Positions 22,586 to 34,312 of a DNA stretch of 64,000 nt are shown here, piece by piece (positions within the stretch are counted from its first letter, which is position 1; every line of letters starts with the position of its first letter). Under the pieces are notes generated by a model. The model was not told the DNA's origin and ran no database searches. It saw only the letters and a program-made list of their open reading frames with translations. The stretch comes from Monomorium pharaonis. Lineage: Eukaryota; Arthropoda; Insecta; Hymenoptera; Formicidae. The stretch is from the NCBI RefSeq assembly GCF_013373865.1, contig NC_050474.1, positions 2,814,001 through 2,878,000 of the forward strand, given 5' to 3'. The translations under genes were made by a program, and so were the position numbers.

Positions 22586-24183
22586 ATGCCTGTAAGTCCT
22601 TGCGTAAATGTGGACAGTCAAGTGAGATTTATAAGCAAACGTGGCAACGCGCCAGGGCGTTACCCGTTTAACCTAACCAAAGTGCAGTGTCACACTGCTT
22701 TTTTAGCTTCGATTTTTCTTGCTGTTTTTATCTCTATTGAACATTCACGAATTAAATATTCTCGCGTATAAATTATATTGTTAGGATGATACGAACGATC
22801 CTTGTGTGCGTGAATGGATCGGAATAATGATGTAGAATAAGCGTGTTGCATCAGAGTTTGCTTACGGAGCAATCGGATTAGTCATCCCTCTCAGATATCT
22901 TCTAATCTAATTTTTTTATCATTCAAACATATTAGGTTTACCATCACAGTCTTACAGAATTTATGAAGTATTTTTTAGCAAGACCTTTTTGTTAAAATCG
23001 AAATATTTAACGTCATTTAAGCTGCAACCATTATCTTGAAAGTAAGATGTCTGATCGCATTATTCATAGTTTGTAGTATCTTAAGAAGGGTTGTACTATA
23101 AATAACAAAAATACATCATATTATCGATTATTTATTTCTTTCAAATCTTTGATTTTTCTCACCATTTTTATCTCTATTGAACATTTACAAATTATTGTTT
23201 ATGTTATGTTTAGACAAATCTTATTTTTATATAGATAATACAAGCAATGTAAATTATTATAAATTATTAAAATGTCTGATTTTATTAATAAAGTAAAAAT
23301 ATAGTATTAAAAATAAAAGAAAAACAAAATTTTCACTATTATTGATAAAATTAAAATCTGTAATCTTTAGATTATTATCTACATAAATGACGTGTAAAAC
23401 ATAGTTTACATTATAGGCACATAATAAATTATTAATATTTTACATTCATTTGATCTTAATTTCTTGCTTATGTATCATTTAAATGTTTTAGGCTTATCAC
23501 TCGAGCTTTACGAGCAAAACCCATGGCACCATCGGAAACATGGCACTGTTGCCGATCAAAACCACATTCAGGGGTCCCGCGCCTCCTTTTAATAATAAGG
23601 AACAAGACATCATTGATGAGGCATTGTATTTCTTCAAGGCAAATGTATTCTTCAGAACATATGAGATTAAGGTAGTATATTTGATAACTAAACCTTATTG
23701 TCGAATATGTAATTTTATATGTATTAAAATGTATTTTTGTTGCAGAGCGAGGCTGACAGAGTTTTAATCTACATCACCCTATTTATTACCGAATGTTTAA
23801 AGAAACTGCAAAAATGCGCAACCCAGCCACAGGCCATGAACGAAATGTTCTCCCTCGCTATTTCCAAATTCGATATCCCCGGTGATCCTGGCTTTCCCTT
23901 GAATTCAGTATATGCCAAACCAAGCAGTCCTGCTGAAGCTGGTGAGTACTGAACTTGTGAAACACGGTTTTTAGAGATTAACAGTAATTAATCAAGATCA
24001 CACAACATAACATCACTTTGAATTTTAGATCTCATGAGGCAATATCTTCATCAAATCAGGCAAGAAACGGCTGTTAGAATCGTTGAAAAAGTATACGGCG
24101 AAGACGGAAAGCCGAGCAAATGGTGGCTCTGTTTCGCGAAAAAGAAATTTATGGACAAGTCGCTATCTGGTCCTGGCCAATGA
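22586..24183 (+). CDS. ARPC3: Arp2/3 complex subunit 3 (p21-Arc)
   Basis: Subunit of the seven-protein Arp2/3 complex that nucleates branched actin filaments in the cytoplasm. Exons 22586-22591, 23492-23671, 23746-23941 and 24029-24183 give 178 residues, the same as the usual family length. The first exon encodes just Met-Pro (ATGCCT before GTAAGT) and exon 2 continues AYHSSFTSKTHGTIGNMALL. Later landmarks are PAPPFNNKEQDIIDEALYFF, ITLFITECLKKLQKC, DIPGDPGFPLNSVYA, and the C-terminus KWWLCFAKKKFMDKSLSGPG followed by Gln and stop. An AATAAA at 24227-24232 is a good poly(A) signal. The gene converges on RpL15; the stop codons are 257 bp apart. Intron 1 (900 bp) is AT-rich with nothing recognised. 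Confidence 0.96.
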
Positions 24184-24440
24184 GTTATCTCTCCTTTATT
24201 GTTTTGAGAATGTGCATGATTGAAAAAATAAACCGGTTAAGAAAAAACCGTTTTTTATCTGTTTCATCACGAATGCTCAACATTTTCGCAAGATTTGTGG
24301 CGGAAAACCAAAAGAATACCAAAATTTTCCAAGTCTTAAGAAAGAAATATTTATTTTTTGTACAGGATACGTCACGATATTGATCCGATGTAACCAATAA
24401 AATGATGTACCTTGCATTGCAAAAGTTACAAACAAGATAA

Positions 24441-26245
24441 TTATCGTTTTCTGCGGAGAGATAGCGTGTTTCGTCTCTTCCAGGCCGCCCGACGCGAGCC
24501 ACCGATTGTTTGCGAGTAGCGATGTCCTTTGCCTAATCCGCGAGAGCTCCTGCCAGCGGAAGTTTTGCCGCGAAGCTCACGGTGTTTGTGCACTGCGTTG
24601 CATACCCAATTTACTTTAGGATCATTACGAATTGCCTAAAACAAAAACAAAAAATGTTAAAAATACGCGGCGAATAAATATTAAAATAATTCTGAATAAT
24701 TTGTGTTCAGACATCCAAGGAAGATTAAAAATCATGGATAATTCATTAGTGATAAAAATTGTCATCATATTGTTAAAAGAAAAAAAGTATATCAGGTATC
24801 AGTTCATACATATATAATAGTACAAAATAGATTTGTTTGAAGATAATAGTAGCTATAAATTCTAATGAAGTACCTTATGGGCAGGATCGACCAGAATAAC
24901 TTCATAGTATTTGTATGAAGAGTCTTGAGCTACCCAGTAGCTGTTCAGTACTCGCAATCCGCCACAACGGCGGCCAACGCGTTCCTGCAACAGAAATATT
25001 GTAAGTAGAGAATTCTAATAAAAGAGAAGAATTTGTCAAAAACTGATGGTAATTTCAGACATCCAAGGAAGAAAAAAAATCAATGTTGTTCATTAATAAA
25101 AACTTCTATCATCATTTTTATAAATACAATGATAAAATTCTGTTAATGTTAATTACTGTTAATATTAATAAAACTATAATTTCCACAATTAAAAATATGT
25201 AATCAGAAAGTACAGCTGTCTCCTCATTTTAAGATAAGAGTGGTGCATGGTACAAATTCATCATATGAGATTCCTAAGATCTTTTTTTATAGCTTACAAA
25301 CTTGACTACGTAGAGTTCAGTTCAACATCTCACCTCTGCAACTGATTGCAGTTTCCTTGTCGGTTTCAACTGGTTGACACCGTGGCTCTTGGGTTTGCCA
25401 TAGGTCGCACCCTTGGGAACTGGACGCTTGCGTCCACCACGTCGTACGCGAATTCTAAAGACAATGAAACCTGTGTCGCACAAAAATGAGATGTTTATTC
25501 TCCACTTACTATCATATACTTATCACATAAACATAATTTGCCATGTATATCAGTAATTAATAGGGTATTTTTCTCTTCACAACACTGTCAGAGTGGTGCA
25601 AGTCCAAAATCATCATTTCATTTCCATGTAAAAATTGCATATATTTCGATATTAAACGCAATAAAATAGTATAATCATATATTATAAAAAGTTCTATTAA
25701 TAAGTTTAAAATTTATCAATAGCTATGGAATTGTACTTATGCCTTGTAAAATATAGTTTATTATAAATCATAAAAGTGTAATTATATAAAATGTAAATAT
25801 AAATTGTAAATCGTATACAGCATTCAAATTTAAGAAAAAAGGAATAGTTTAGTATCATAATCCCCCCACGATTGTCAATTATAAAGAGTAAATCGCAAAA
25901 ATATACATTAATATCAAAAACAAAATTTTTTTACTACAAATATTTAAGAAGCAAACATCTCTAATATCATTTGCCAAACCTTGATCTCAATTAGATGTGT
26001 CCAACGATCAAAAATTAATTTTCAGACGCGTGTATGTTCTCTATTCGGCAGGTACTTGGATGACGACGCTCACCTTGCTTGGCTTTGTAACCCAGACGGC
26101 GGGCCTTGTCTGGTCTGGATGGTCTAGGGGCACGATGCATCTTGGTCAACTGGCGGTACTGCCAGCATCTGACGCGCAGCAAGAAGCGGAGCACGTCGCT
26201 CTGCTTCTTGCGATAGAGCTCCTGCATATACTTGTATGCACCCAT
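24441..26245 (-). CDS. RpL15: 60S ribosomal protein L15 (eL15)
   Basis: Structural protein of the large ribosomal subunit. Coding exons 26074-26245, 25334-25470, 24874-24984 and 24441-24635 give 204 residues, the standard eL15 length. It starts MGAYKYMQELYRKKQSDVLR and contains HRAPRPSRPDKARRLGYKA, RIRVRRGGRKRPVPKGATYG, GRRCGGLRVLNSYWVAQDSS and the basic tail IGGSRRAAWKRRNTLSLRR. The ATG is preceded by a CAG acceptor, so an untranslated exon exists upstream (26631 to about 26662). A TTTATT at 24350-24355 gives a minus-strand poly(A) signal. The introns carry C/D snoRNAs, common in ribosomal-protein genes. No break or unusual residue seen. Confidence 0.97.
24702..24773 (-). ncRNA. U14-like C/D box snoRNA in RpL15 intron 3
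   Basis: On the minus strand a C box ATGATGA (24762-24768) and a D box CTGA (24707-24710) are about 50 nt apart. The guide directly upstream of the D box, TCTTCCTTGGATGT, is complementary to the conserved 18S rRNA segment ACATCCAAGGAAG. That is the D-box guide of vertebrate U14 (SNORD14), which directs 2'-O-methylation of an 18S cytidine; the fifth base from the D box pairs with that C. The terminal stem is weak and the second U14 rRNA-pairing domain is not obvious. Confidence 0.7.
25050..25120 (-). ncRNA. U14-like C/D box snoRNA in RpL15 intron 2
   Basis: Paralogue of the snoRNA in the next intron. The minus strand has C box ATGATGA (25109-25115), D box CTGA (25055-25058) and the same guide TCTTCCTTGGATGT (25059-25072). 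The sequence between box C and the guide differs from the other copy, while box and guide positions agree. This is the pattern of two functional elements under constraint in a drifting background. Confidence 0.72.
25200..25268 (-). ncRNA. Candidate C/D snoRNA, distal part of RpL15 intron 2
   Basis: The minus strand has C box ATGATGA (25258-25264) and D box CTGA (25203-25206). Seven bases after the C box is CCATGCACCAC (25240-25250), complementary to an 18S rRNA segment containing GTGGTGCATGG. A degenerate D' box would follow. The fit is reasonable, but the terminal stem is weak and I cannot score the target duplex. Confidence 0.42.
25545..25621 (-). ncRNA. Candidate C/D snoRNA in RpL15 intron 1
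   Basis: The minus strand has C box ATGATGA (25610-25616), then TTGCACCACT directly before a CTGA (25588-25591) that could be box D', and another CTGA at 25550-25553 that could be box D. It shares GCACCACTCT with the candidate in intron 2, so the two may be paralogues with a changed guide. Weaker than the U14-like pair. Confidence 0.33.
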
Positions 26246-26630
26246 CGCGGATCCCTGTACACATGATGGTCAGACAGGTTAGACGGTGGCATCATTCGTG
26301 TTCTTATGCTACGAAAATTTCACGTAAACGATTATCTTCTTCCCTAATGAAAGGCGTATGCGTTTAAATCGTTATTTTCATTATTCTCGATTGAAAATGC
26401 CTCGCGGAGCGCGTTCGAAGAAGGGAAATGTTGAAACGCGAGTGCGGCGAGCATGATCGAGGTTAAAGTTTCCGCCGCGGCGAATATGATAGATCGACGG
26501 TAGAGTTTATGAAAAATACAAAGAAATCTCGAATTGAAAAGCACGATGAACGAGCTGTTCGTATTTCGACGCCCGTAAAATTTAGGATGTCTGTAATAAA
26601 ATGCGATTTTCACCAACGGACGTCACTCAC

Positions 26631-26662
26631 CCCACACGATCCAAAATAGAAGGAAGAAGAGT
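26631..26662 (-). promoter_or_regulatory. RpL15: RpL15 untranslated first exon with TOP-like start
   Basis: Reading the minus strand, a pyrimidine run CTCTTCTTCCTTCT is followed by ATTTTGGATCGTGTGGG and a consensus donor GTGAGT (26625-26630). A pyrimidine tract at the transcription start is the 5' TOP signature of ribosomal-protein mRNAs and links their translation to growth signalling. The start at about 26662 is inferred from that tract. The first intron spans 26246-26630. Confidence 0.6.
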
Positions 26663-28059
26663 CTGGCCGGCAGTTCCTGATGGAGCCACCTGGTCACCTC
26701 TACAACATGGCGTATTCCTACGTCATCTCCAGAGACATCTGAAACTCCGGGCGAGAATCGCGTGCGCAAACGTCCGTCGATATTCGAAACAAAATGGCGA
26801 GAGAGGCATATGAAATATATACATATATATGATGTATATATTCATATTATAAATATATGCGATTTACGATTTCTGTAGATTACTCGGGACCTGGAACTGT
26901 ATTGATACGCAGAATCTAGGTCAAGCTTGAATTTACGTCGGAATGCGAAAGCACGTCTTGCTCCTACGCGATTCCGGCTCCAATATATACTCAGAAAGCA
27001 TATAAACAAATCAGAGATGTCTATTATTTGTTATTTCTCTTTAGGAACTTTGCGAGAACAGGATGACGTCCCTTACAGTCAATAAAAAAACTTACTTTCA
27101 CATTTTGAATGCTCTGAGAATGTCCTAGATTTTTAAATATAATTTATGTATATCTTAATAAAAATTTTTATCAAAATTTTTATACGAATTGAGAAAAATC
27201 TGAGAAATTTTCTAAAACGTCACAAAATTATACACAAATTCTGAAAAAAAGTTTTCATCATTAAATATAAGTTCTTAAAATGTAATGTATTACATTTGTA
27301 ATACATGTAATGTATTACATGATGTTTATTACTTTTTTTTCATTATTTATTTATATACTTGGAATAAATAACAAAAGGGAAAGTACTTCTATAATTAATA
27401 TTTTTCGTAACATTGCGTTATATCTTTCCTCGTAATAAAATCGCTGTTGTATTTTTAGATGACATGAAGGATGCCTATAACTAGTATAAATTATTAAGTC
27501 ATTATACACTTAATATTAGCTATCTGTAGAAGACTAATTTTATATACGCACATTTCACATAATACAATCATCAGAATATCTTTGAAATCAAAATACTATT
27601 TTATTCGATTGTTCATTTAATTTAATTTTTTTAGAACAAAATGACTCAATAAGCATCTTGTACATTCTCTGCATCTCTATATAATGGTACATCTAACTCT
27701 TTCTAGCAAGAGATCAATTTTATCTTTTCTGTAAATTCTAAATAAAGTGGGACATACATTCGATCGATATATTTATGTCAAAAGAAACAGAAAATGGAAA
27801 GAGAGAGAGAAAGATCGCGCGTGAGACGTTGACGATTGAGAAAAATCTACGCGTCTGCACGACTGCCGTCGCGCACCTGGTTGCACACCCCCGCGGAAGA
27901 CTCTACGGCGACGAAACGGCGCGGTCACGATATCGAGCGACCCGGTGACCTCCCGGCCGTGGAATTGATTATTTTCAGGAGAGAGAGAGAAAGAGGTCCC
28001 CCCTTTGAAGTATACGTAGCTTATGTCAGCTAGACTTGACGCCGGCTAAGTAGTTCATC
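26663..28059. other. Intergenic region between RpL15 and the EF-hand gene
   Basis: Divergent intergenic DNA. The left part is the RpL15 promoter region; the part right of about 27780 is GC-rich and is probably the promoter and 5' UTR of the EF-hand gene (a purine run at about 27978-27993, then GACGCCGGCTAAG before the ATG). The middle is AT-rich. Around 27295-27335 TGTAATGTATTACAT-type palindromes are repeated. No gene recognised. Confidence 0.45.
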
Positions 28060-30337
28060 ATGGAGAGCCGCTCAGGCAGCATAAAAGACCCGATGTATTA
28101 TCCGGATAACGACGGTACGTCGAGCGGCGGTGGAGGCAGCGTCGAACAGCAGGACAAGAGTCAGCGCAGCTCGCTCGGCAGCCAGGAGCAGGAGATCAGC
28201 CTGGACGACAGCAACGCGCTCAAGGTGCCGCGTAAATTCATAACCAACTGGCGGCAGGCGTGCGACCGTACCAAGGACCGGACCAAGGATCTTTTGAAGA
28301 GATGGAGAACGACCAGCAGCAACATCGACGAGCTCGCCGTCGCGCCCGTCGTCGTCCCCGAACACCTGGAACAGCCCAGCTGGAGCGTGCATGTCTGGAG
28401 TGAGTATAGTATGAGCAATCTCACCAATGAACTTTCTGTTCAATCCCACAGAATTGTATTATTTTTTTAAGAAATATTTTTTATTGAATTTACTTCCAAA
28501 AGTTCAAGTTTATATCTAGATAAAGTTAAATCTAGAATTTACAGAAAGAGAATATAACAAATAAACTTGTTTTTACTTGCTCTTCTATAAACATTCTATT
28601 ACCCGTAAAAAATAAGTTAACAGTAATAACAAACGCTGAAGTGTTTTCTTTGACGTAATATGAAAAGCTGTATTCGCCGAAATTATACGTAATTTAATAA
28701 GCCTTTAATTTATTTAGCAATAGTGATTTGTTTTATTAGTATTTAAATAATTAAATTCTCATTTTCCGCTTGATTAATTCCTCTGTTTATCAATAATATA
28801 TTCTGACTGTTAAACATTTATATTTTCTGTTATTCTCATAATAAGGATACTGATGGTCCAGATTAAAATTAATTATCGTGATTTATAGCGACCTGGGTGA
28901 GCCGTTTCCCGAGTGACGACAGCTTGTCCGCCATTGAACCCAGTAAAAGCGGAGGCTCGGCGGCCTTAGCTCTCATTCAACGTGATAAATTCTCTCACTT
29001 TTTTATGTACCTCCTTGATCACGACAGAGACGGCTATATCAACAGGAAGGATTTTTCAATGCTTTCCGAGGTAAAGATCGCTGTCAAAGATTTGTTTTCT
29101 TTTTAGCAATATTTCTGAAACTTAATGAAAAAACTCAACTTCGCGATTGTACACAGAATTGTTTTCTTTCTATACCAAGACTCAAGTTCAAATTCAATCA
29201 GAAACATTAGAACATTGTTTTATTTAATTGTTACATATATAAAAGAAACTAAAAGTTATCCCAAATTGACAGTTTTAAGTAACAAAATTTATCTTTAATT
29301 ATTATTGACGTACATAGGAGAAGAATGTTATTGATTTAATTTGTTAATTTAAATAATTTTTATATTAGAACTGATGTGTATGTACCAAAAGTTTTATTGT
29401 TTTTAACTTATAACTGCCTGTACAATTAATAAAATTGAAAAACGTTGACACAATATTTACATAAACAGATAATTTTCTTTCTTTTCAACTCAAAAAGCGT
29501 TTGAGAAGATTTGCGGACTGGTCATGGAACGGTCCAGAGTATCTGAGGCTTCTGGAGATTGAGAATGGACTTGCCGGACTGATCCTTCAGGATAAGAAGG
29601 CACCCGCCGAGCCGGATAAAAAGATCGATCTTGAGGAGTGGTTGTCCTGGTGGGCACAGATTGTCGCACCGCCGGACGGTGCTAGTTACAACGATTTACC
29701 GTTCTGGATTAAAGTTATGCCTAGAGTGTTTTTCCTCGCCATAAACAGATGCGGAAATGGGATGATCACCAAGAAGGAACTCGCGGCTTTTTACGGATCC
29801 GTGGTCGGCCTTGACCCCGAAAGGATAAAGAAATGCCTGGACATTGCATACAACTCTATGACTTCAGTTAGTTAATTTTTTTTTAATAATAATTAGTGAG
29901 CGATTAAAATCATAATTTAATACAGCTACATTTTGTGCCAATTAGATATATTTTTTTTAACTCTTGATTGCGAGAATTTAAATACAGAAATAAAGATGAG
30001 TTCAAGTTGCTTTAGATAAAAGAGATTTTTTTAAATTGTTTATTAATTACTTCTTTATATGAAATTTATCCAAACTTTGTTAATAACAAAACATTTGTTT
30101 TAGAACGGAGATCATCCACTTGGCTGGGTGCAGTATCAGTTAGTATTCGCCAATTTCCTGTTCGGCCGCGGCCCGTTCGGTCCGGGGGAGCACTTCCTGG
30201 GCATGACAGACTCCTGTATGATTCGTGATAATACTATACCGTTCCCCATCGATTACTCCGCGATGAACACACCCCGGGACAAATTAGAGGTGTACAGTCC
30301 CCATTGCAAGAGCAACAGGCGGAGCGTCGTAGTCTAA
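28060..30337 (+). CDS. EF-hand protein (sarcoplasmic calcium-binding/calexcitin-like)
   Basis: Predicted intracellular calcium-binding protein. Exons 28060-28399, 28889-29070, 29498-29866 and 30104-30337 give 374 residues with consistent phases. The N-terminal 110 residues are low-complexity and polar (a GGGGS stretch, then a basic KDRTKDLLKRW segment) and carry no signal peptide. A clear EF-hand loop is at residues 157-168 (DHDRDGYINRKD). A degenerate second loop (NRCGNGMITKKE) is at 257-268, and DKKIDLEEW near 214 may be a remnant of another. The C-terminal half (GWVQYQLVFANFLFGRGPFG) resembles the tail of insect calexcitin/SCP-type proteins, which buffer or sense calcium in neurons and muscle. 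A poly(A) signal AATAAA lies at 30804-30809. I cannot give an orthologue name. Confidence 0.85.
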
Positions 30338-30900
30338 CGGCGAAGTCAACCGCAAGAGAGTTCCTTCTGATTATAGTGATGCAACGTGCACAATCGTCTT
30401 TTGAGTGCCTAATATCGTGTACCATATGCCGTATGTGTTTGATATAAATCTATTTTAGTCAATTGCCGAAAAAGATCTCAATATGAAAGAATTATGAAGA
30501 ATTATAATATTTATCTTGCACCTTTGACATATGTACAAAAAATCTCGACGATCTATTAAGAGATCCCATAATCAATGATATCACATTCCAATACACTGTC
30601 ACACTGCCATTTACCTTTTGGGAGCTTTATGAGTATCCCTCACATATAGCGAACGTATACATCTAATTTTAGGTAGAACACAAAGAGGTACATGTGTCTA
30701 ATTTTAGATAGAACAAACTGCTTCAAAGAGGAAAACTTTGATTAATCCTCGTAAGGCATTTATCTCTGCGAGTAGGAATATTGTATGGTTTAATGGAGGC
30801 TGAAATAAAGGTTATTACGTACTTATAAAATTTATTTCAAGCGCTTGGCACTTAGTACTTCTTACACGTCGAAGTCACCGCGACACAGGGATGATGTTAC

Positions 30901-30916
30901 ATGAGAGAAAGAGAGC

Positions 30917-30954
<38 letters not shown>

Positions 30955-30976
30955 AAGAGAGAGAGAGAGAGAGAGA
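30901..30976. repeat. GA/AG microsatellite
   Basis: Imperfect (GA)n run of about 75 bp with AAAG interruptions, located just past the poly(A) signal of the EF-hand gene, between two convergent genes. 30338-31381 otherwise holds the 3' UTRs of the EF-hand gene (plus) and the Swim-like gene (minus). Confidence 0.9.
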
Positions 30977-31381
30977 CATGACTTTTACGCAACATATCGA
31001 TCATCAATACGTGCGTTTTTATGTAAAACGAATAAACGATAAATGATTATTGTCTACGAATAATGAAAAAATAATGACGAAATAACTTTCTTTTCGACTA
31101 ATATCCACATACTTATATTAAATATTTATAAACAGCTTTCTTCCCCCTCCCGTTTCTTCCTCCTTGCCACCCTTCTTCCTTTCCCGATCCTACGTGTAAT
31201 AATAAGGCACTGGATCACATACTTTCGAACATCGATGTATCGTTCATCGTCCTCGAGGCAATCGTATCGTTGCGCACGACGACGGACCGACGACGGAGAT
31301 TCAATAAATGCACCAACAGTGGTTATGACAATCAGATATTCTAGTACTTTGGTATTTTCCTTCATTTTCTTTCGTTTTCTT

Positions 31382-34312
31382 TTACACCGTCTTGGCCCAT
31401 ACCGCCAACACGTACGACTCGATCTCGCACTCGTTCGTTCCCTTTTGGATCTTGAAGAGACCGTTCTCTCCCCAGTTGTATCCCCAGGAGTTCGCGACCA
31501 GCTGAGGAAGAAATTAGATTTAAGTTATTTATATCTTCAGATCAAAACTTGCAACAGGTCCAAAAGTTGGGATATTTTTATGATTTATTTTTACTATTTG
31601 ACGATCACGCATAAACAATCATAGCTTGTGTCGTTGTTAATTTTGTTGAGCTTTCTCTTTTCTCTTTTAGAAACGTTACAAACGTTATCGTGTAACTGTA
31701 TGTGACTGTGCGATAGGGCGTAAACTTACCCAATATTTGAGCGGTGAACCGCGATAAGACCTCTCCTCGCCCCAACCGATTATTCTCACCGAGTGATAAC
31801 CGGAATCGTGTAATTCCGCGCTTCGAGAGTGCCTGTATATCCCGCTCTTGTAAATGAAAAAGTCCTGATAAACTCTCATCGTAGCTGCGAAAAAACGGAC
31901 ATTACTTTGTGACATGTTCCAATTCTCTTAATGTTATTACGCTTCCTTTCGCACACATAACTATTTAAATGTCTATATTTTAGAATTTTGAGTAACGCAA
32001 TCGTCTGACAAATTATCTAGGGCTACCTTGCACGGGTCCAGAGGTCAGAATCTCCTGCATAATATCAGTCTCGTTGCCCAAACGGTAGGCCGGCCCGACC
32101 TTGTACAATTCTGTTCTCAGCGGGTTTGGTTGGTTTCGGCAACCGGCGGCCTTTAGGTTGCTTCTCTTACGTAGTTTACACTGATCGTTCTTACCGGTCC
32201 AAGGATAGCACTCCTTGTCCACTAGTCTACATGACAAAAAAATTAATGATATTAAAATCACGCGCGGAATAAAAATTCACTGTCGCGCATTATAGAATTC
32301 AGCATACGACACTAAAGCATACTTTTAGATATGACACATCAAATAAGATAATAATAACTAAATCTTTAGACTTCAGCAAAATCGTCCTTTCTGTGATTAA
32401 GAATATTATTTAACGTCTTTTGAGAGAAGGGGAATCTCGGATTGCAGAACAGTACCCGAATTTTCTCATGAAGAGCCAGGCGCGGTCGAGATAACCGCCT
32501 CTGCAACCCTGTTGTCCCCTGTTGTTGCAAGAGAGCAGATGCTGAGCGCTCAGTTCCGGGGCCTCAGCACCTTTGCTCATGATCGAATATCTGTCGGACG
32601 CGACATCGGCCGTGGACACGGCCCAGGATGCTCCGCACCATCCTTGATCGTGAACGTTGGATATGTCGCGCGGCCAGCGTGTCCTCGAGTCAAACTCTCG
32701 TGGCAACGCGTCCGGGTCGTAAATGCGTCGCACCGGGTTCATTTTGTACACCTATGCAGAAAGAGTAGCCTGAACAAAACAGTTCTGAAACCTCTTTGAT
32801 CATATGTTCCATTTTTACATAGCTGTACGTTGACGGATCTCATTTACGATCGGGGAAAAGAGATTCGCGTCCTCGGGCACTAATTTCAGGCATTTCAAAG
32901 GGCCATGGCAACGTCGATCAATGTCTTATTCATAAAAGCTCCGCAGCAAAGCGGCAAAAGGTTACTTCAGCTGTGGAACTTTAACTTTGGTCGCGTAAGC
33001 GGAGCAATTGACCTAATCTTACGTGCCAGTCTCGCGCCTATACACAGTCACGTGTTAAGAACAAGGCTTTGCCTTACTTTGAATACATCGAGATGTCCAT
33101 AAATGAGAGAGTTTCGTGCAACTTTGCTATATAAAAACTTTGCGTTCCTACAGAAATGCTTAAATTTGTTTCCTTGAATAATTTATGCCGCCTTTCAATA
33201 ATGTATTTCGCTATGAACCAGGTGCAACATAGATTCACTGCCGGATAGATGTATTATCGCGAGTATCTCTATGATAACTTATGCAAGACTCTTTATTTAT
33301 TTAAGCCCCACGATCTTGATAACTTACAGATTGTGAGGGATTGAGGGTGCCCAAGCGAAGCTCCACGCCGTCTCGAAGTGTTCTTCCCCAGAAATCGGAG
33401 TAATTGCCCGCTTGCCATCCCAGAGTGGATCCCTGCAGGTTGACCTCCTCCATCACTTCCGGCTCGATCAGACATCGATTTTCCTCGCAGAGCACCTCGG
33501 CGCGCTTGCCAAGCGAGGAGCACTTGCTACGATGTAAATTAAATTTACAGAATCGGTGTACTTTTTCCCGCCCTCGGTTACGTGGAAAAAAAAGAGATTA
33601 TTACCATGTATTACAATTAACTTTTAATGTTTGCCCGTGATCGTACATTTTTCCTTGGAAGAAGCATCCTAAAACAGCACGAGTCATAGAGAACATTTTA
33701 CCGTATCAATAATTGAAATACAAACGTTTGTTAATTATTTAATTCATCTTACATTAATAAAAAAAAATTATTCGTAAACGATTATAATGTATCTTCATTA
33801 CAATTCTTCGTGAATAATTTTGATTACTCAAACTGATTTCAAATTTATTTATTTCTATACGCCAGATAAATTTAATTATACAAATACATCACCTAAATTA
33901 TAATACGTTATACAAATATGTTATGAATTATATGTCTCTTTTTTAATTAATTACAAACATGTTACGTATTATTATGTGTCCAAATTATTTTAATGATTCA
34001 AATATACGCACTCCTATACTCCTCTAGAACGGGGGGTGACGTGACGTTCGGCATCCCTCTGCAGTGGGACCAGTAATCCGGACAGCAGTCCTCTTCGCGG
34101 CTTCGGTCGCAAAAATCGTCGCAGTAGCATAGCGTTTTGAGAATCGGCGCGCTGCATCCATCCTGCCGTCCCGGGCAGCAACCGCCCCCGGGATACCTCG
34201 AGGCACAGTACGGTCCCGGTGGCAGTCCAGAGTAATCCGGGATGCTTCTCACGACGGAGGGTAAGAACACAAAGGCGATGAACACTAAATTTTGGCAGTG
34301 TGCGATCCACAT
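31382..34312 (-). CDS. Swim: TINAG-like / Swim-like secreted cathepsin B homologue, catalytically dead
   Basis: Secreted protein related to tubulointerstitial nephritis antigen and to Drosophila Swim, which binds lipidated Wingless and helps it spread. Exons 34012-34312, 33605-33668, 33328-33526, 32456-32751, 32027-32226, 31730-31884 and 31382-31501 give 444 residues. Residues 1-23 are a signal peptide. About 36-85 is a cysteine-rich somatomedin-B-like domain (GGCCPGRQDGC, then CYCDDFCDRSREEDCCPDYW). The papain-fold domain begins near residue 200. The active-site motif reads CGASW with Ser230 where cathepsin B has Cys, while the partner histidine (H384 in GYHSVRIIGWGEE) and asparagine (N409 in VANSW) remain. 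Loss of the cysteine is a family trait and argues for a non-enzymatic, binding role. A CTTTCAG acceptor before the ATG implies an untranslated first exon. Exon 1's GTGCGT donor was chosen by phase. Confidence 0.9.

Noticed and set aside
22586..22771. 61-codon frame starting at the ARPC3 ATG and reading through the intron
   Set aside because: The GTAAGT right after ATGCCT is a strong donor, and exon 2 at 23492 continues the ARPC3 protein; the read-through is intron.
27295..27335. TGTAATGTATTACAT-like palindromes as an operator or element end
   Set aside because: Low-complexity AT sequence; arms are short and no second landmark supports a function.
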